Positions 23,301 to 36,445 of a DNA stretch of 64,000 nucleotides are shown here, piece by piece. Source of the stretch: Nymphaea colorata (Eukaryota > Streptophyta > Magnoliopsida > Nymphaeales > Nymphaeaceae); NCBI RefSeq assembly GCF_008831285.2, contig NC_045141.1:20704848-20768847 (forward strand), in the 5' to 3' direction. The position numbers were made by a program, and so were the translations under genes. The stretch's first letter is position 1; every line of letters begins with the position of its first letter. The notes under the pieces are model-generated. The model ran no database searches. It saw only the letters and a program-made list of their open reading frames with translations, and was not told the origin of the DNA.

Positions 23301-24814
23301 AAATACGTCCAACACATCCATAAACACGTGTACAGCACAAATGGCATTGGCAGATGAATGCTACATCTGAAGAACACAGGAACACCAAGAAAATTTGTTT
23401 TTCCAGCTCTGGAACAAACAATTTTGACATCCAATTGCGTTGCCGTCAGAAAATGCATGAGTCATGAGTCGTATACAATAAGCTGCTGGAAACTGCTAAA
23501 AAAATTTGTAGTCCTTCAGGAAGCAATTTTTGTTTGACAGACGACAGTGAGCCTCTTGGACAAATTCTTTCATGATTGCCTTGTGGCTTTCGACTCGCTA
23601 ACAATATTTGCTTACACATTCTTGAGTACATAGATGCACCAACCAAAAAAAAAAACTTTACCTCTCTACCATCCCATGCGTGCTTCATCTTTCGGGTTAA
23701 GAAAAAAAGACATTACAATGTTTTAAATATTTATCCGAATAAATTTTCATTTATCCTACCCGACCACTTTCCAGTCCATTCTTGTTTCGTGTCATATAAA
23801 TGTCCATATCACCAGTCATTCCATGACAAAATGTCCAACCACTCGACAACCGAGCCATCTGGTAATATATGAACAGCAGAAACTAATGGAAACCAACCAT
23901 AACAAAAACAAATTCCCATATACACACCAATGATGGCCTAATTGACTATAATGCTTCAATCTACCACGAAGAGTTGGGCAACACTTCGATTTTTGGGAAT
24001 GAGATTTACAACATTCCTTTGCCTATAGAAACCAATCATGTGGTAGCTCTCCTTTTTTTCTTTTCACGTTATAACTATTTTCCATGAATGAAATCCTTGG
24101 TCTCATGGAATTGGAGCTTCACAGATTTATGCGGAACGTTTCGTATGGATGCCCTTTGACTGGTGTTGCTGCAAGCCTACGATATGGCAGACCACATTTC
24201 ACATGAACTTGGTTTCATGGAAAGAAATTCTTCGATTGGTTCCAATTGGTTTACGCGACTAGAAGTTCGAAGAATTTAGTAGGTAGCAGCACTTTGATTT
24301 TTTTTGTTCTGGAATTGTTAATATTCTATTTCGGGTGTAAGAATCCCGCGTACGCATGACAGAGGAGACGAAAACGCAATAGAACGTTCCAATCTGTGCA
24401 TATGAAAGGAGAGCAAATGGCGGTGAACGAAAAGCAAAAGATACCGCTATTGTCGGACAAGGAAGGATCCCAAGGGTAGAGGCCGAATTGATCGTCCCCA
24501 ACAAAAGGCTCGCCCTCGTCGTCATCTCTGGCGCTCCCCCGAACCATTGTTAGTCGTGCTCTCCTTCTTCTCCGACGATGATCCGATGAAGAAGACAAGG
24601 TAAGGGAGGATCTATGGAAGGCGGTCGTGGCGATCAGGGAAGAAAAAGAAGATGATGATGATGACTGAAACACCGCCCGAATACAAGCTGCAGAGGACTC
24701 CCTGATACGGGCGGACGTCGAGAAGGAAAACGATAGCGAAGAATAATGCGACAATAAGTGAGACATAGGAGAGGAGTCCGCCATCACCGGAGAAGCTAAG
24801 AACATGATGATCAC
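20324..24814 (-). CDS. Conserved plastid-targeted plant protein, function not recognised
   Basis: Five exons in transcript order: 24814-24445, 22286-22186, 21363-21250, 21154-21053 and 20494-20324 (stop TAG). All junctions are GT-AG with matching phase, giving 285 aa. A second in-frame ATG at 24784 (MADSS) would give 275 aa. The first 90 or so residues are rich in Ser, Ala and Arg with few acids, like a chloroplast transit peptide, followed by an acidic stretch (DDDEGEPFVGDD). The mature part contains WVQDDRVTLFTTDGLVQIGG, a basic KNGRKRATQRLQRF, DYMDPEQKLCLGALFDIAA, GLDMGRKLCIFGFCRS and VPLLWGVPPASDRLHVAVR. It ends at YWQWDFL. No membrane segments or known catalytic motif. I recall similar sequences in other plants but no name, so no function is assigned. 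Expression of a soluble stromal protein is inferred from the transit peptide. Confidence 0.85.
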
Positions 24815-25666
24815 GACGATGAGAGACTAAGAAGAAAATTCATGGGGAAGAGGGAGACTTCATATGGAGGGGGAAGGGGAGAGAATTGGTGGCAGGGGTT
24901 CGTTGGAGAAGCACGCAAGAGTCAAGCGCGTCGTCCGGAGCAGCCAATTGTGCTAACGAACATAAGGACAGGTCTGGCCGCAGACAAGTTGGTAAAACTT
25001 TGAAGGTTGACGTACAGAGGCCAAGAACACAGAGACCCATCCGGCCTTTGGAGAAATTAGAAAATCCAGACCTCCGTAGAGTTAGCTCCTCCGTTCCCGC
25101 GGACCGCGGAAATTAAAGCTTCTTTCCTTTTTCCGCCATTTTATTGTTTTAGAACCACGCAAAGGCTAATGCTTGTTTCTGTTTGTTTATCCAAAAGAAT
25201 GCATAAATTATTTTGATTCGAGCATTGAATAGAACTGCGAATTTCACAAAAAAAAAAAAAAAAAACGTCCCTGTTGACACTAACTCAAAGAAAGATGTAA
25301 CTAGCACCAGGTTGCTTACTCTTCTCCACCTGCGTGTTTCAGAAACGTGATCGTTCTTCCCGTAATAAACTTTGGATCACCTTTTTCTTATATAACGATT
25401 GTGAACTTCAACGACTCCGTTTTCAGGACAATGACTGCTTGGGGTAGGCCCTCATCCTTTTATTGCAACAACATAGAGATGTATTTATAGCAAAAATGGG
25501 TCCACAAGGACCTCAGTCCTTCAAAATATTTTCTTTTAATGAATCCCACATGGTATATGTGGGATTCCATTTGGTATACAGTTCATTATCTACAATAAGC
25601 AACAAAAGGTTAAAAGGCTTCAGCAAAGAGTCTTGCAAATGGCAAACCTGCTTCAACGGAATGGTA
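24815..25666. other. Upstream region of the minus-strand plastid gene
   Basis: Contains the promoter and 5' UTR of the plastid gene and a 19-base A run ending near 25264. The segment at about 25440-25665 (TATTTATAG, then repeated AAGGACC/TCAGTCC) looks slightly LTR-like but has no clear ends. The second copia element inserted at its right edge. Confidence 0.5.
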
Positions 25667-25900
25667 TGTAGGATGACTAGCAGGATGGCTACCGAATCAG
25701 TTTGGATTTTGAAGATAAAATCTTCTTTATTAGTCAAGATGTTGTTTCCAAATTTTGTTGTAACAAAGAAACCGTTGTAACGTCATATCCCTAAATTCTT
25801 GCTACCGTGTATATTAGGATGAAAAGTTGTCAATAGCAATACATAGAAGTTACGATTCTTCTAATTGAGTTTCTTCTTCTTCCTTACTGTTATTTTCTCA
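25667..25900 (+). repeat. 5' LTR of the complete copia element
   Basis: Begins TGTAGGATGACTAGCAGG and ends TATTTTCTCA, directly followed by the primer binding site. Confidence 0.97.
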
Positions 25901-25912
25901 TGGTATCAGAGC
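25901..25912 (+). other. Primer binding site (tRNA-iMet type)
   Basis: TGGTATCAGAGC directly follows the 5' LTR and complements the 3' end of initiator methionine tRNA. Confidence 0.93.
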
Positions 25913-25960
25913 ACCCGTGTGGGTAAGAGAGTTGGTTTTCTACTCTTTTGTTTCTCAGTT

Positions 25961-26026
25961 TTGTGCCCTGTTTCTCATTCTGTTGTGCCCTGTTTCTCAT
26001 TCTGTTGTGCCCTGTTTTTTGTCCTG
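25961..26026 (+). repeat. Three 22-bp tandem units in the copia leader
   Basis: TTGTGCCCTGTTTCTCATTCTG is present at 25961, 25983 and, in changed form, 26005. The array lies just before the probable gag ATG at 26032 and creates in-frame upstream Met/Cys/Phe-rich codons (from 25948) that are unlikely to be real gag. Confidence 0.9.
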
Positions 26027-26031
26027 CTCTC

Positions 26032-29000
26032 ATGGCTACCGCGTCGGGTGTTCACAATAATGGTGATGATCAAATTGAAGCCAACATGTCACCCTTTCTC
26101 CTGCATCACTCGAATAATCCTGGTGCTATCCTTGTGACCAGCCCTTTAGTCGGTGACAACTATGCAACATGGCAGAGGGCCATGAAGATGGCTTTAAGTG
26201 CAAAGAACAAATTTGGGTTCATTGATGGTTCCATTCCCAAACCTTCGTTAAACAGTCCAGACTACAAAGCTTGGATCCGCTGCAATGATTTGGTGCATTC
26301 ATGGCTTCTCAACTCACTTTCAAAGGAAATCGCTAACAGCGTTATCTATGCCAATGAGGCTCGTGAGGTATGGAATGACCTACAAGATCGTTTTTCTCAA
26401 GGTAATGCTTCCCGTATTTACCAATTGAAGAAGATGGTTTCTGATCTACGACAAGAGCAATATTCCTTACCAAATTATTTTACTCGTCTAAAGACTTTAT
26501 GGGATGAAATTGCTTCATATTCTACTGTTCCTACATGCTCTTGTGGTGCTTTTAAAGAGTTCAATTCCTGTCAAGATCGTGAGAAAGTGTATCAATTTTT
26601 GATGGGACTCAATGAATCGTATGGCAACATTAGAAGCCAGATTCTTGCCATAGATCCATTACCCAATATTAACAAGGTTTACTCCCTTGTGTTGCAAGAG
26701 GAAACTCGGCGACTACTAGTTCCGCAGCTCTTAAGTTCTGAAAATATTGCTTTAGCAGTAAATTCGTTACCTTCTTATAAGAAAAACTTTCAGCCAAGAG
26801 GACAACAGTACATGAAGAACAGGCCACGTCCAAAATGTGACCACTGTGGTCAACTTAGGCATATCCAAGCACGCTGCTATGCATTACATGGCTACCCGCC
26901 TAACCATCCCAAATCTAAAGCTTCATCTGAAATGGGTAAAGGCGGACACACTCAACATGGATCCTCGGCAAATGTCACTACTGCTGCTACAATTCTCTCT
27001 CAGCTGACTGAAGATCAACTCAGCAAATTAACGGCATGGCTTAGTGCTGATGACAAACCTGCTGCTGCAAACGTCGCAGATGCTCAATTCCTCCCATCAT
27101 TTACCATGGATTATTGATACCGGAGCCTCAGACCATATGACTCCCCAACTTCACTTGATGACCAATGTCATTCCTCTACCCAAAGTTCGCCTTATTAATC
27201 TTCCAAATGGCCAACAACTTTCAGCTACTCATACAGGAACCATAGAACTCCAGCCGAACCTCATACTTATAGATGTACCTTACATACCAGAATTTAGATA
27301 CAATCTATTGTCAATCCCTAAACTCACCAAAACCACTGACTATGCTGCTGTTTTTCTCTCATCTTGTTGTCTCTTTCAGGACCGTTTGTCGAAGAGGCTG
27401 ATTGGAGTGGGTAGCTTATGCGGCGGACTGTATCATCTACGATTACCGGCCAGTTCTCATGCTCTTTCTGTTTCTTCCCTTAATAAATCTCATGTTTGAC
27501 ATATGAGACTTGGACATCCGTCGTTTGACAAAACTCAATCTTTGAATTCTGATGTTCTTATTTCCAAGCAAGAATTTCTATGTGATGCTTGTCATAAAGC
27601 TAAGTTCTCTCGCTTGCCCTTTCCTCATAGTAGTAGTAGAGCGAGTTTTCCATTTGCATTACTTCACTGCGATATTTGGGGAGAATATGCCACGCCCTCA
27701 CATACTGGAGCGCATTACTTCCTCACTATAGTTGATGATTTCTCTCGTGCAACTTGGGTCTTCTTGATGCGTTTTAAGTCTGAAACTTTTTCTTGTTTCA
27801 CTCGGTTCCATGCTATGGTAGAAAACCAATTTCATACCAAAATTAAATGTCTTCGAAGTGACAATGGTTCAGAATTTCTTGCAAATAATATGCAAGAATT
27901 TCTTTATATGCATGGGATCGAACACCAAACTTCATGTGTTGCGACACCGCAACAAAATGAAAGAGTTGAAAGAAAATATCGTCACTTACTTGAAGTCGCC
28001 CGAGCGCTTCGTTTTCATGCATACTTACCTATTAAGTTTTGGGGCGAATGTATTTTAACAGCTTGATTAATCGTCTCCCATCCCCTATTTTGAATAATAA
28101 ATCTCCTTTTGAACTCTTGTTTCATAAAACATCCATCTATGAAGATTTGCGTGTATTTGGATGTCTATGTTATGCTCGAAATATGAGTGTACACCGAGAT
28201 AAATTTACCACACGTGCATATAGATGCATTTTTGTAGGATATCCTTCAAATAAAAAAGGATATAAAGTCTATAATCTTGACTCCAAAGAAATTTTTATAA
28301 GCCGCGATGTGGTATTTTACGAAGACCGGTTCCCATTCCAATTTCAAAATGATGATGGTTTGAACTCACCTGTGCTGCCAACACCACAAGAAGACTATAT
28401 GAGTGAAGAAAGTGACTCTCCAATTGTAAGTGCGCCCGAGCCAGCTCCACCAATGTCGTCATCCATTCCACCTACTCATCTCGTTTCTACAGAACCAGTC
28501 AACCATCATAATTCTTCCATTTCATCCCAATCTGAACCCATCATACGAAAATCAAGCCACCCACCTTCATATCTCAATCAGTATGTGTGCTCAAACGTAA
28601 TGGTATCAGATTCGCTGCCTAAGGATCCTCACTCCATGACGCCATCTTCAGGTACATGGTATCCTATTCAAAATTATCTTTACCATTCTAAGTTTTCTCC
28701 ACAACACTTTGCATTTTTAACCTCTATTTTGAGTGATGCTGAACCTACCTCGTATGCGGAAGCGGTGCAACATCAACACTGGCGCCAAGCTATGGCTGAT
28801 GAGATCCATGCTCTCCAACAAAATACCATCTGGACCCTTACTACCCTACCTCCAAATAAAATTCAAATTGGTTGTCGTTGGGTATATAAAGTCAAACAGA
28901 GGTCTGATGGTACCATCGAACGCTACAAAGCCCAACTTGTAGCAAAAGGGTATACACAAATTGAGGGTATTGATTTTCATGAGACTTTTGCTCCAGTCGC

Positions 29001-30285
29001 AAAGCTTACTACCATGAAGACTTTACTTGCGGTTGCTGCAACTCGTCAATGGTCCCTATATCAAATGGACGTTAGTAATGCATTCATACATGGGGAGCTG
29101 CACGAAGAAGTTTATATGACCATTCCTCCAGGTCTTCTTCGTGAGGGGGAGTATTCCAGTACGACTGTTTGTCGCCTCCATAAGTCCTTGTACGAACTTA
29201 AACAATCACCACGTAACTGGTTTCACAAGCTCATGACTGCCCTTAAGGATGCTCATTTTATTCAATCCAATACAGATTACACATTATTCACTCGACACTC
29301 TGGAAATCAATTTATTGCTATCCTAGTGTATGTGGATGATCTTATTATTACAGGAAATGATGAGCAAGGTATTTCTTCAATCAAGACCTTCTTACACTCC
29401 AGATTCCATATAAAAGATCTAGGAAATCTCAAGTATTTCCTAGGAATTGAGGTTGCTCGAGCGCCATCCGGGATATTTTTAAATCAAAGAAAGTATGCAT
29501 TGGAGATTCTTTCTGACGCTGGTCTATTAGGAGCAAAACCAGCCGATTTTCCTATGGATCAAAAACTGAAACTAACTCCAGAAGAAGGTGAACCGATTAA
29601 AGATCCAGCTATGTATCGAAGGTTAGTAGGGCGCTTGATCTATTTGACCATTACTCGTCTAGAAATAACATATTCAGTTCATATGTTAAGTCAATTCATG
29701 CAATCACCACGACTTCCACATTATGAAGCAACTCTTCGTATATTAAGATACTTAAAATTATCTCCTGGAAAAGGTATCTTTCTATCATCATCTAGTGAAA
29801 TGCAGTTAAGAGCATATTGTGATTCTGATTGGGCGAGTTGTCCTTGAAGTCGGAAATCAGTAAGTGGTTTTGTGGTTTTTCTCGATAAAAGTCCAATCTC
29901 ATTGAAGTCAAAGAAGCAAACTACCGTAGCCAGATCATCCGCAGAAGCGGAATATCGAGCAATGGCTACTGCTGCATGCGAAATTGTATGGTTGAAGGCA
30001 CTATTAAAGAATTTAGATGTACACCATCACAAACCAATAAGCCTATATTGTGACAATCAAGCAGCCTTGCATATCTCCAAAAATCCACTTTTTCATGAAC
30101 GAACAAAACATATAGAACTGGATTGTCACTTCGTTCGAGAGAAGGTTCAACAAAAAGTAATTCAACCTCAGCATGTATCCACGTCATTGCAGCTGGCTGA
30201 TATTTTCACAAAACCATTGGGCAGAGATATGTTCCAAAGCTTGAAGGCCAAGTTGGGTGTCACAAATCTACACACTCCAACTTGA
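26032..30285 (+). pseudogene. Degenerate copia gag-pol
   Basis: Gag starts best at the ATG at 26032 (MATASG), after the leader repeats, with a CCHC knuckle (CDHCGQLRHIQARC) near 26840. Four lesions break the frame. A frameshift at about 27,090-27,117 separates gag from the protease (DTGASDHM). A TGA at 27497-27499 stands where family sequences have Trp, before HMRLGHP. A frameshift at about 28,060 in the integrase, next to LINRLP, probably reflects a small deletion. A TGA at 29845-29847 stands in place of Arg (CGA to TGA) between DSDWASCP and SRKSVSG. Between these, integrase DDE segments, RT YVDDLIITGN (near 29330) and RNase H ([18 protein letters not shown]) remain readable. This copy cannot make a full polyprotein. 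Confidence 0.93.
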
Positions 30286-30292
30286 GGGGGAG
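30282..30292 (+). other. Polypurine tract
   Basis: TTGAGGGGGAG immediately precedes the 3' LTR and is the plus-strand primer site. The gag-pol stop TGA overlaps it at 30283-30285. Confidence 0.9.
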
Positions 30293-30526
30293 TGTAGGAT
30301 GACTAGCAGGATGGCTACCGAATCAGTTTGGATTTTGAAGATAAAATCTTCTTTATTAGTCAAGATATTGTTTCCAAATTTTGTTGTAACAAAGAAACCG
30401 TTGTAACGCCATATCCCTAAATTCTTGCTACCGTGTATATTAGGATGAAAAGTTGTCAATAGCAATACATAGAAGTTACGATTCTTCCAATTGAGTTTCT
30501 TCTTCTTCCTTACTGTTATTTTCTCA
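30293..30526 (+). repeat. 3' LTR of the complete copia element
   Basis: 234 bp, as the 5' copy, with three transitions (G/A, T/C, T/C at corresponding sites near 30366, 30409 and 30488). TGGTA target copy follows. Confidence 0.97.
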
Positions 30527-30531
30527 TGGTA

Positions 30532-32517
30532 TGATTCAGATTTAACGTTCTGAAATAACTATAAAAGACATAATGGTTGGATTCAGATCGGCTTGACATC
30601 ATTCACGTTTTTCTTTTTATAGTCTATTCACCACTATCAGTTGTTAAATTCAGGCTTTTCTACACAATAACCAAGTTAGACTCTTCAGTTAGAAGATCTC
30701 ATTATCTTCGATTTGAATTTGTAACTGTGGTGGGTGGATCTTAATATTTTTTTTTCTTTCACTACTATGTGTTTTCCCACAACTTTTGATTATAATAGGT
30801 TTTCCATCACCTAGTAGAAGGTCTAACTTCCATCCAATCTCTCATCCTTACAGGGCCTGTAGCACTCTTAGGTTATATGGCTTGTAGCACTCCCACGTCT
30901 TTACTATGTACCCTGTCATGCTTCAACTTGCTCATCAATGTCTTCTTTTTTGCAGCACTCTCACGTCACAAAAATTTGAAACAGACGATGGTTGCCTACA
31001 ACTGTGTATTGTACTGACCCGATTGAATATGTGTTTACTCTAGTGGTGCATCCCATTTATGCATCCACAAATTTAAATACAAGTTTATTTTCAAATTCAA
31101 TCACTCTCACCCAAAATAAAAATATGATTTGCAATATTTTCAATTTGGGACCAATTCAACGCTGTACTAGCTCCGGTAAGGTCAACACTAACTTAAGCCT
31201 CTTCCATGCTTCCCCTAAGCTCCTTGCCAGCTGAGCTTGAGCTGAGCTAAATCTATCACTGATAAGGTCTGATAAATGAGCCAAGCAAACGAATCATAGT
31301 TGGCAGATTCTGCAAGTAGCTGATCATCCGAACTAAAGTTCACAAGTGAATACGAAGCTAAAAAAGGTCCTATTCTGCCATTTCAAACGAAAGAGTAATA
31401 AAAGTTGATCTCATGACATTTATATAATAAGAACATTGTGTTTTTGAAACGTGTTGTAAGGCACGTCGTTCTTCGTATCAAAGCCTTACTAATAGTTGAT
31501 ATATAATCCCAAACTAATATTTGCAAAACCAACATCCAGCAAATCATTTGACCTCCGCAATTATATGCAAATGATTCTAAATATAAGTACTGGCTCATTG
31601 TGTACGCGCCCAGTTAAGCCAGCACCTATGATTCACATCCACGATTAGAATGATAAACAGGTGTGTTATCTTACACGAAAAGAATTTATCGGCATTAAAA
31701 TATTTTTTTATTTATGTCAGGAGAAGTATTTTCAAAGGGTGTTTGACAAGAAAAAAATAATGTGATTGACACACATGTTAGTGTTTCGAAGACACTTTGT
31801 CCTATTTCAATTAACATAACACCTTGTTCTTACATTCATCAATTAATCACTTGATATAATCACAATCTAGCCTGGAACAAAAACAGTATGTTTCAAGCAT
31901 GTCTTATAATAACATGCCTTTCAATAATATAATATTTTTCCTATCAAAAGATCTATCGGTCGTATGCAAGTCCTGTTTGCGTATGTAGCACTAACCGTGA
32001 AGTATATTATAGGTTCCAAAATCCGTTGGTTTCGTATATTCACAAATCATATGTTTACTAAAATTTTACTTTAGAGGCAACACATACAAGTGAACAATTT
32101 TAAATACATTAACTTGTTATATTTTGATTTTTACATCAAAGTAGCAAAAATAAACTTTATTTGAGATTCGTTTACGTTGATCTCATTTAACCGAGTCATG
32201 CCATGCATGAAAACCCGTTTTACACAGGAAACCGACTCGGTTCAGTTACGCACGTGAAGCGACAAGATCAGAAGAACACAAAACCAGCGCGGGAAGCCGT
32301 TTCTTTTGATCTCCCTCCAATTTTCAAAAAGCCATCAGCCGACGTGCCAGCCTCGACGACACCCAATTCGCCGTCGGGTCAATGGCCGCCACCATCGGAG
32401 TTCCGGAGACCTCGACGTCCATGACGAAGGAGGACGCTCCTTCCTTCTCTTTCGTCTTCCAGCGGGGAGAGAGAGGGCCAGAGGGGCTACAGGCGAGGGC
32501 CGACCGCGTCGTTGGAG
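30532..32517. other. Intergenic region and KIN-UC upstream sequence
   Basis: AT-rich sequence with no supported gene. The last 250 bp become GC-rich and probably hold the KIN-UC promoter and 5' UTR. Overlapping short frames at 32306-32848 come from this GC-rich stretch and the first exon. Confidence 0.6.
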
Positions 32518-35500
32518 ATGGCGTCCAGATCATCGAGCATGTCCCGCGGGGAGAAGCAGGGAAGGGGTAATGCTGCTCAATCTTCGGCTCCAAGAAGGAG
32601 GCCTTCGCCTTCTCCTTCACCCGCCAGACGCAACGTTGCTAGACCACCACCTCCTTCTAACGACGACGACGAAGGTTTCTCTTTCTCTGTTTTTTCGCCT
32701 TTGTCTTGTTCTTGGTTTATTCCCGCCCAAGCCCTTCGATTTTGTAGATTTTTCTTATTGTTTAATGGGAAATGAATCTTTAATTATTTGCGGTTGCTCT
32801 TTTGCTCTCCCCGTTTATTCGGCTCCTACATCAGTCGCGTTAAGTTGAGATGATTAAAGCCTGACGAACTCTATCTTTGTTATAGAAATCAGGCATACTT
32901 CCGTTGAGAATTCCAACCAAGACAAGTTCCTGAATTTCCGGTCCATGGGTTACTCTTGGTTGATGAAACCCTAGCCGTTAGCGCTTCATGCGCTCGTCTC
33001 ATGTGCGGGTTCTGTTGCTCGATTGCTAGCACCAATCTCGAGATCATTCGAGGGCACTCGATCCAATCAACTGGGAAGTCTTACTATCTTCAATACTTTA
33101 TAGCGTGCTATGTGTTGCATTGCGGACGTGGAGAGAGGTTGCTTTGTGGAGGATAGCGTCCTTGATGCAGTATCGGAGGACTAGAGTTGGAGGCGCTTTC
33201 GGAGTATGAGGTTAAAAGAGGCGATCTAGACTTTTAGCATTTGGCAAAGAGTAAATTGTCAGATCCACATAATTTCATCCCTAAATTCTTTAAATAATCC
33301 GGGATTTGTGGCAGACAGGATGCAGTACCTTTTTGTACATGAATCTCACGAGAATATAGGTGCTAGGCAAATCACAGCTCTTCCTTATTCCTGGAATGGT
33401 CGTAGGCCAGAATCGTTTCAAGATTATAACATATTTTGCTGTTTGGGAGTCATGTAAATTCAGGTAAAAAACAATTGGAAAAAATAAACTGGAAGGTGGG
33501 GCCAGTTCTGGTCTTAATTTTAGGTGCTTTCGTTATGTTCACAAGAACTCATGAAAACATTAATGGCCAATGACATGTTCCCTTATTTCAGCTCATAAGG
33601 ATCAGACGATGTCCTCAAATTTGTTCTATACAGAGCATTTGATTTCAAGAGTTCTCAAAGAACTCTTTCACTATAACTCAAAAGGGTAATAAGAACAAGA
33701 AGCACAAGCTGTATCTGAAGTTTTAAAGACACAACAAATATGAAAAAAAATTACTGATGTTGTTGGTCGACAAGATGCATATAAAACGGAAAGGGGCACA
33801 CCCTACATACAGAATGGAATGTAAAAAATATGATGCACCATCTTACACCTATATACAGACGTACACGTGTAAATATAATTTTTGTATTAGTTGCAATTAT
33901 GAAGGAGCTCACCTAGGGTTTGCTTATTGGTGTTGGATCCGCTAAATGTTTCATTCCTTGGGAAGTTCCTTATTATCCACACACACATGAAAAAAAGAAA
34001 AGCACAGTTGCTCGTTTGATGCTTTTGAACGATTAATGATTTGAAATTTGCTCCTCATTAATATTTCTGTTGTCATTTTATCTTTTTTGGTTTATACTTT
34101 ATATATTTTATAGTGAGCATGACTTTGGTATATCACATGTCACATCTCCAGGAAGAGTAAGAGTAGCCGTAAGGGTTCGTCCAAAAAATGCAGAAGAGCT
34201 CTCTTCAGAAGCTGATTTTGCTGATTGTATTGAATTACAACCAGAGGTTATACCTTTTGCCTCATGAAATAGATGTTCCTTCTTGTTGATGATAAATAAG
34301 AAACAAATGGTGTACACGAGTGTAACTAGCTTGCGGACGTCCTAATGCTTCCATTTTCAGTTACTGGCAAGTTTAATACTTGAATGCTGGTTCTCTATGT
34401 CTTCATTCATGTGTGTGTGCATGATGCATTTTCTGAGGGAGGGTTCTGATGCTTCGTTTTTCTATTCCCCACAAGTTTACTGGTAAATTGTGGTTTCTTA
34501 TACATGCATGCTTGCTTGTGCAATTTGCTTCATTTCTAAGAAAGATTGTGACACACATGGACATGCTTGCGGATCTTTATATGTGATTGTAACGTTTATT
34601 ATTTGGCATATCCAAAAATTTGCTTGTATATGCATACCACAGCTACTGATGAGTTCAAACACTTGCCCGTGGTGAAAAACTCTTTGGAGTTTCTTAAATA
34701 AGTCTGGCCATTTCATGTTACCTGAGCTTGAATGTAGGTGTAATGCATCACCATGGTAGATGCATAGCTATAAATAACATGGAAACAACCATGCATTTCT
34801 ATTTCAGTTTCATAAGCTGGTTATTTTACACTATCATTAATTTATTTCCTCGGTGGCATTTGTAAAACTTTATGACGATCAATCAGGTCTTTGATTCTGC
34901 AGCTGAAAAGATTAATACTAAAAAAGAACAATTGGAGCTCTGAATCCTACAAATTTGACGAAGTTTTTGTAGAAGCTGCTTCTCAAAAAAGAGTTTATGA
35001 TGCGGTTGCCAAGCCTGTAGCCGAGGTCAGTGCTGGAATATACAGATTAGACATCAAACTCCTTTACTGAAACTTGCATTCTCTTTGTATTAATTCTACA
35101 AAAGGGCAAATGCATGTATTATACTTTGTCAAGCTGAGGTAATGTTTGCTACTGGGATATGCCTGTCTCACTGAACCTAACTCCTGCTACTCTTTGTTAA
35201 AACCTGACTATAATAGTAAGCATTGAATCTATTTTTCAGCTCCTTAAAAACTAGTTATCTGTTATAGAACTGTCTCTGGATTTATGATTGCCTGTCTACC
35301 TTTATTGCTTTCATTAGCAAGCATTCAAGTTATATTTAATGAGACGTAAGTGAAATTCCTGCAGTAGAATCATTACCATTGGGAATACTCGTTTTTGTTT
35401 TGTTTAGTGGAACAAGGACATCTCTTAGTGTAAAACAGTGCTCTCTCGTTGTAAAAACATATATATAGAGATATGCCTATGTCACAAATACCTAAATCTC

Positions 35501-36208
35501 CCATGAACAATATTCACAAGAACAAGCTTCAATGAGCATTAAGGCACAACAAAGGATCTCTTAAATAAAACCAGAAAAATGCTTCAAAGAAGCATTCATT
35601 ACATTGGGACAGCAGTTTCTTATCTATGCTACACATGGTAGGAGTAAGGACTAGCTCCAATTGCTCTTTTTAGAGCCTGTTGGAACTAGCATAATGGACA
35701 GTCGACTATTGCATGAGAAAAAAAAAATATAATAAGGAATTCAAATCATAAAATAAAAAGAGAAAAATATATACTGAAATATGCATAAATATACGGCTAT
35801 ACTGTATGATAACTATACAACGCGGCTACATGTATGAGTATATAGATAGATGCATCTTAAAACTTTTCATGATATATTTATATGCTTAAAGTGATTCTCA
35901 TGGTCCTCAAAAAAATTGTTATTTTATTTTTGTTGAACTCAAAATTTATTTATTTGTTTTTTTTTTTACGCTTTTAGGTACAATTTGTAGGCATTCCTTC
36001 TTGCAAATGAGAAATATGTATGTTTCATTTTGAATATTTTCTAATTGATCTTTTAGAAATTACATATCACTAGACTCTATTCATTATAATTTTATGTAGA
36101 GTTTAGAGACTTGCTAATTGGATTTGTGGTTCTAGAGTTCGGTTGTATGCTCTTTACTAGGTAGCTAGTCAATACTAATTCTATATTACCATAAACTTAG
36201 CCCGCATC

Positions 36209-36264
<56 letters not shown>

Positions 36265-36381
36265 CGCGCGCGTGTGTGTGTACATATATATATATGTATG
36301 TATATATATGTTGTCATACATTGCTGACTCTGATTTCATGTTTGTAGATATATGGTTAGTGTTTGATCAATGTATGATTTG

Positions 36382-36445
<64 letters not shown>

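Larger units (their letters stand above)
25667..30526 (+). mobile_element. Complete Ty1/copia LTR retrotransposon (4,860 bp), coding region broken
   Basis: Two 234-bp LTRs (25667-25900 and 30293-30526) flank primer binding site, gag, protease, integrase, RT, RNase H and polypurine tract. TGGTA at 25662-25666 is repeated at 30527-30531, an exact 5-bp target duplication. The LTRs differ at three sites, all transitions (about 98.7% identity), so the insertion is young. Its gag has a different sequence and zinc knuckle from the left copia element, and the LTRs are unrelated, so it is a different family. Confidence 0.97.

Noticed and set aside
34070-34151. Upstream extension of the second KIN-UC exon ([13 protein letters not shown])
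   Set aside because: An acceptor at 34151 (CTCCAG) gives the correct phase and the family sequence GRVRVAVR; the acceptor at the TATAG before 34114 does not match exon 1 phase.
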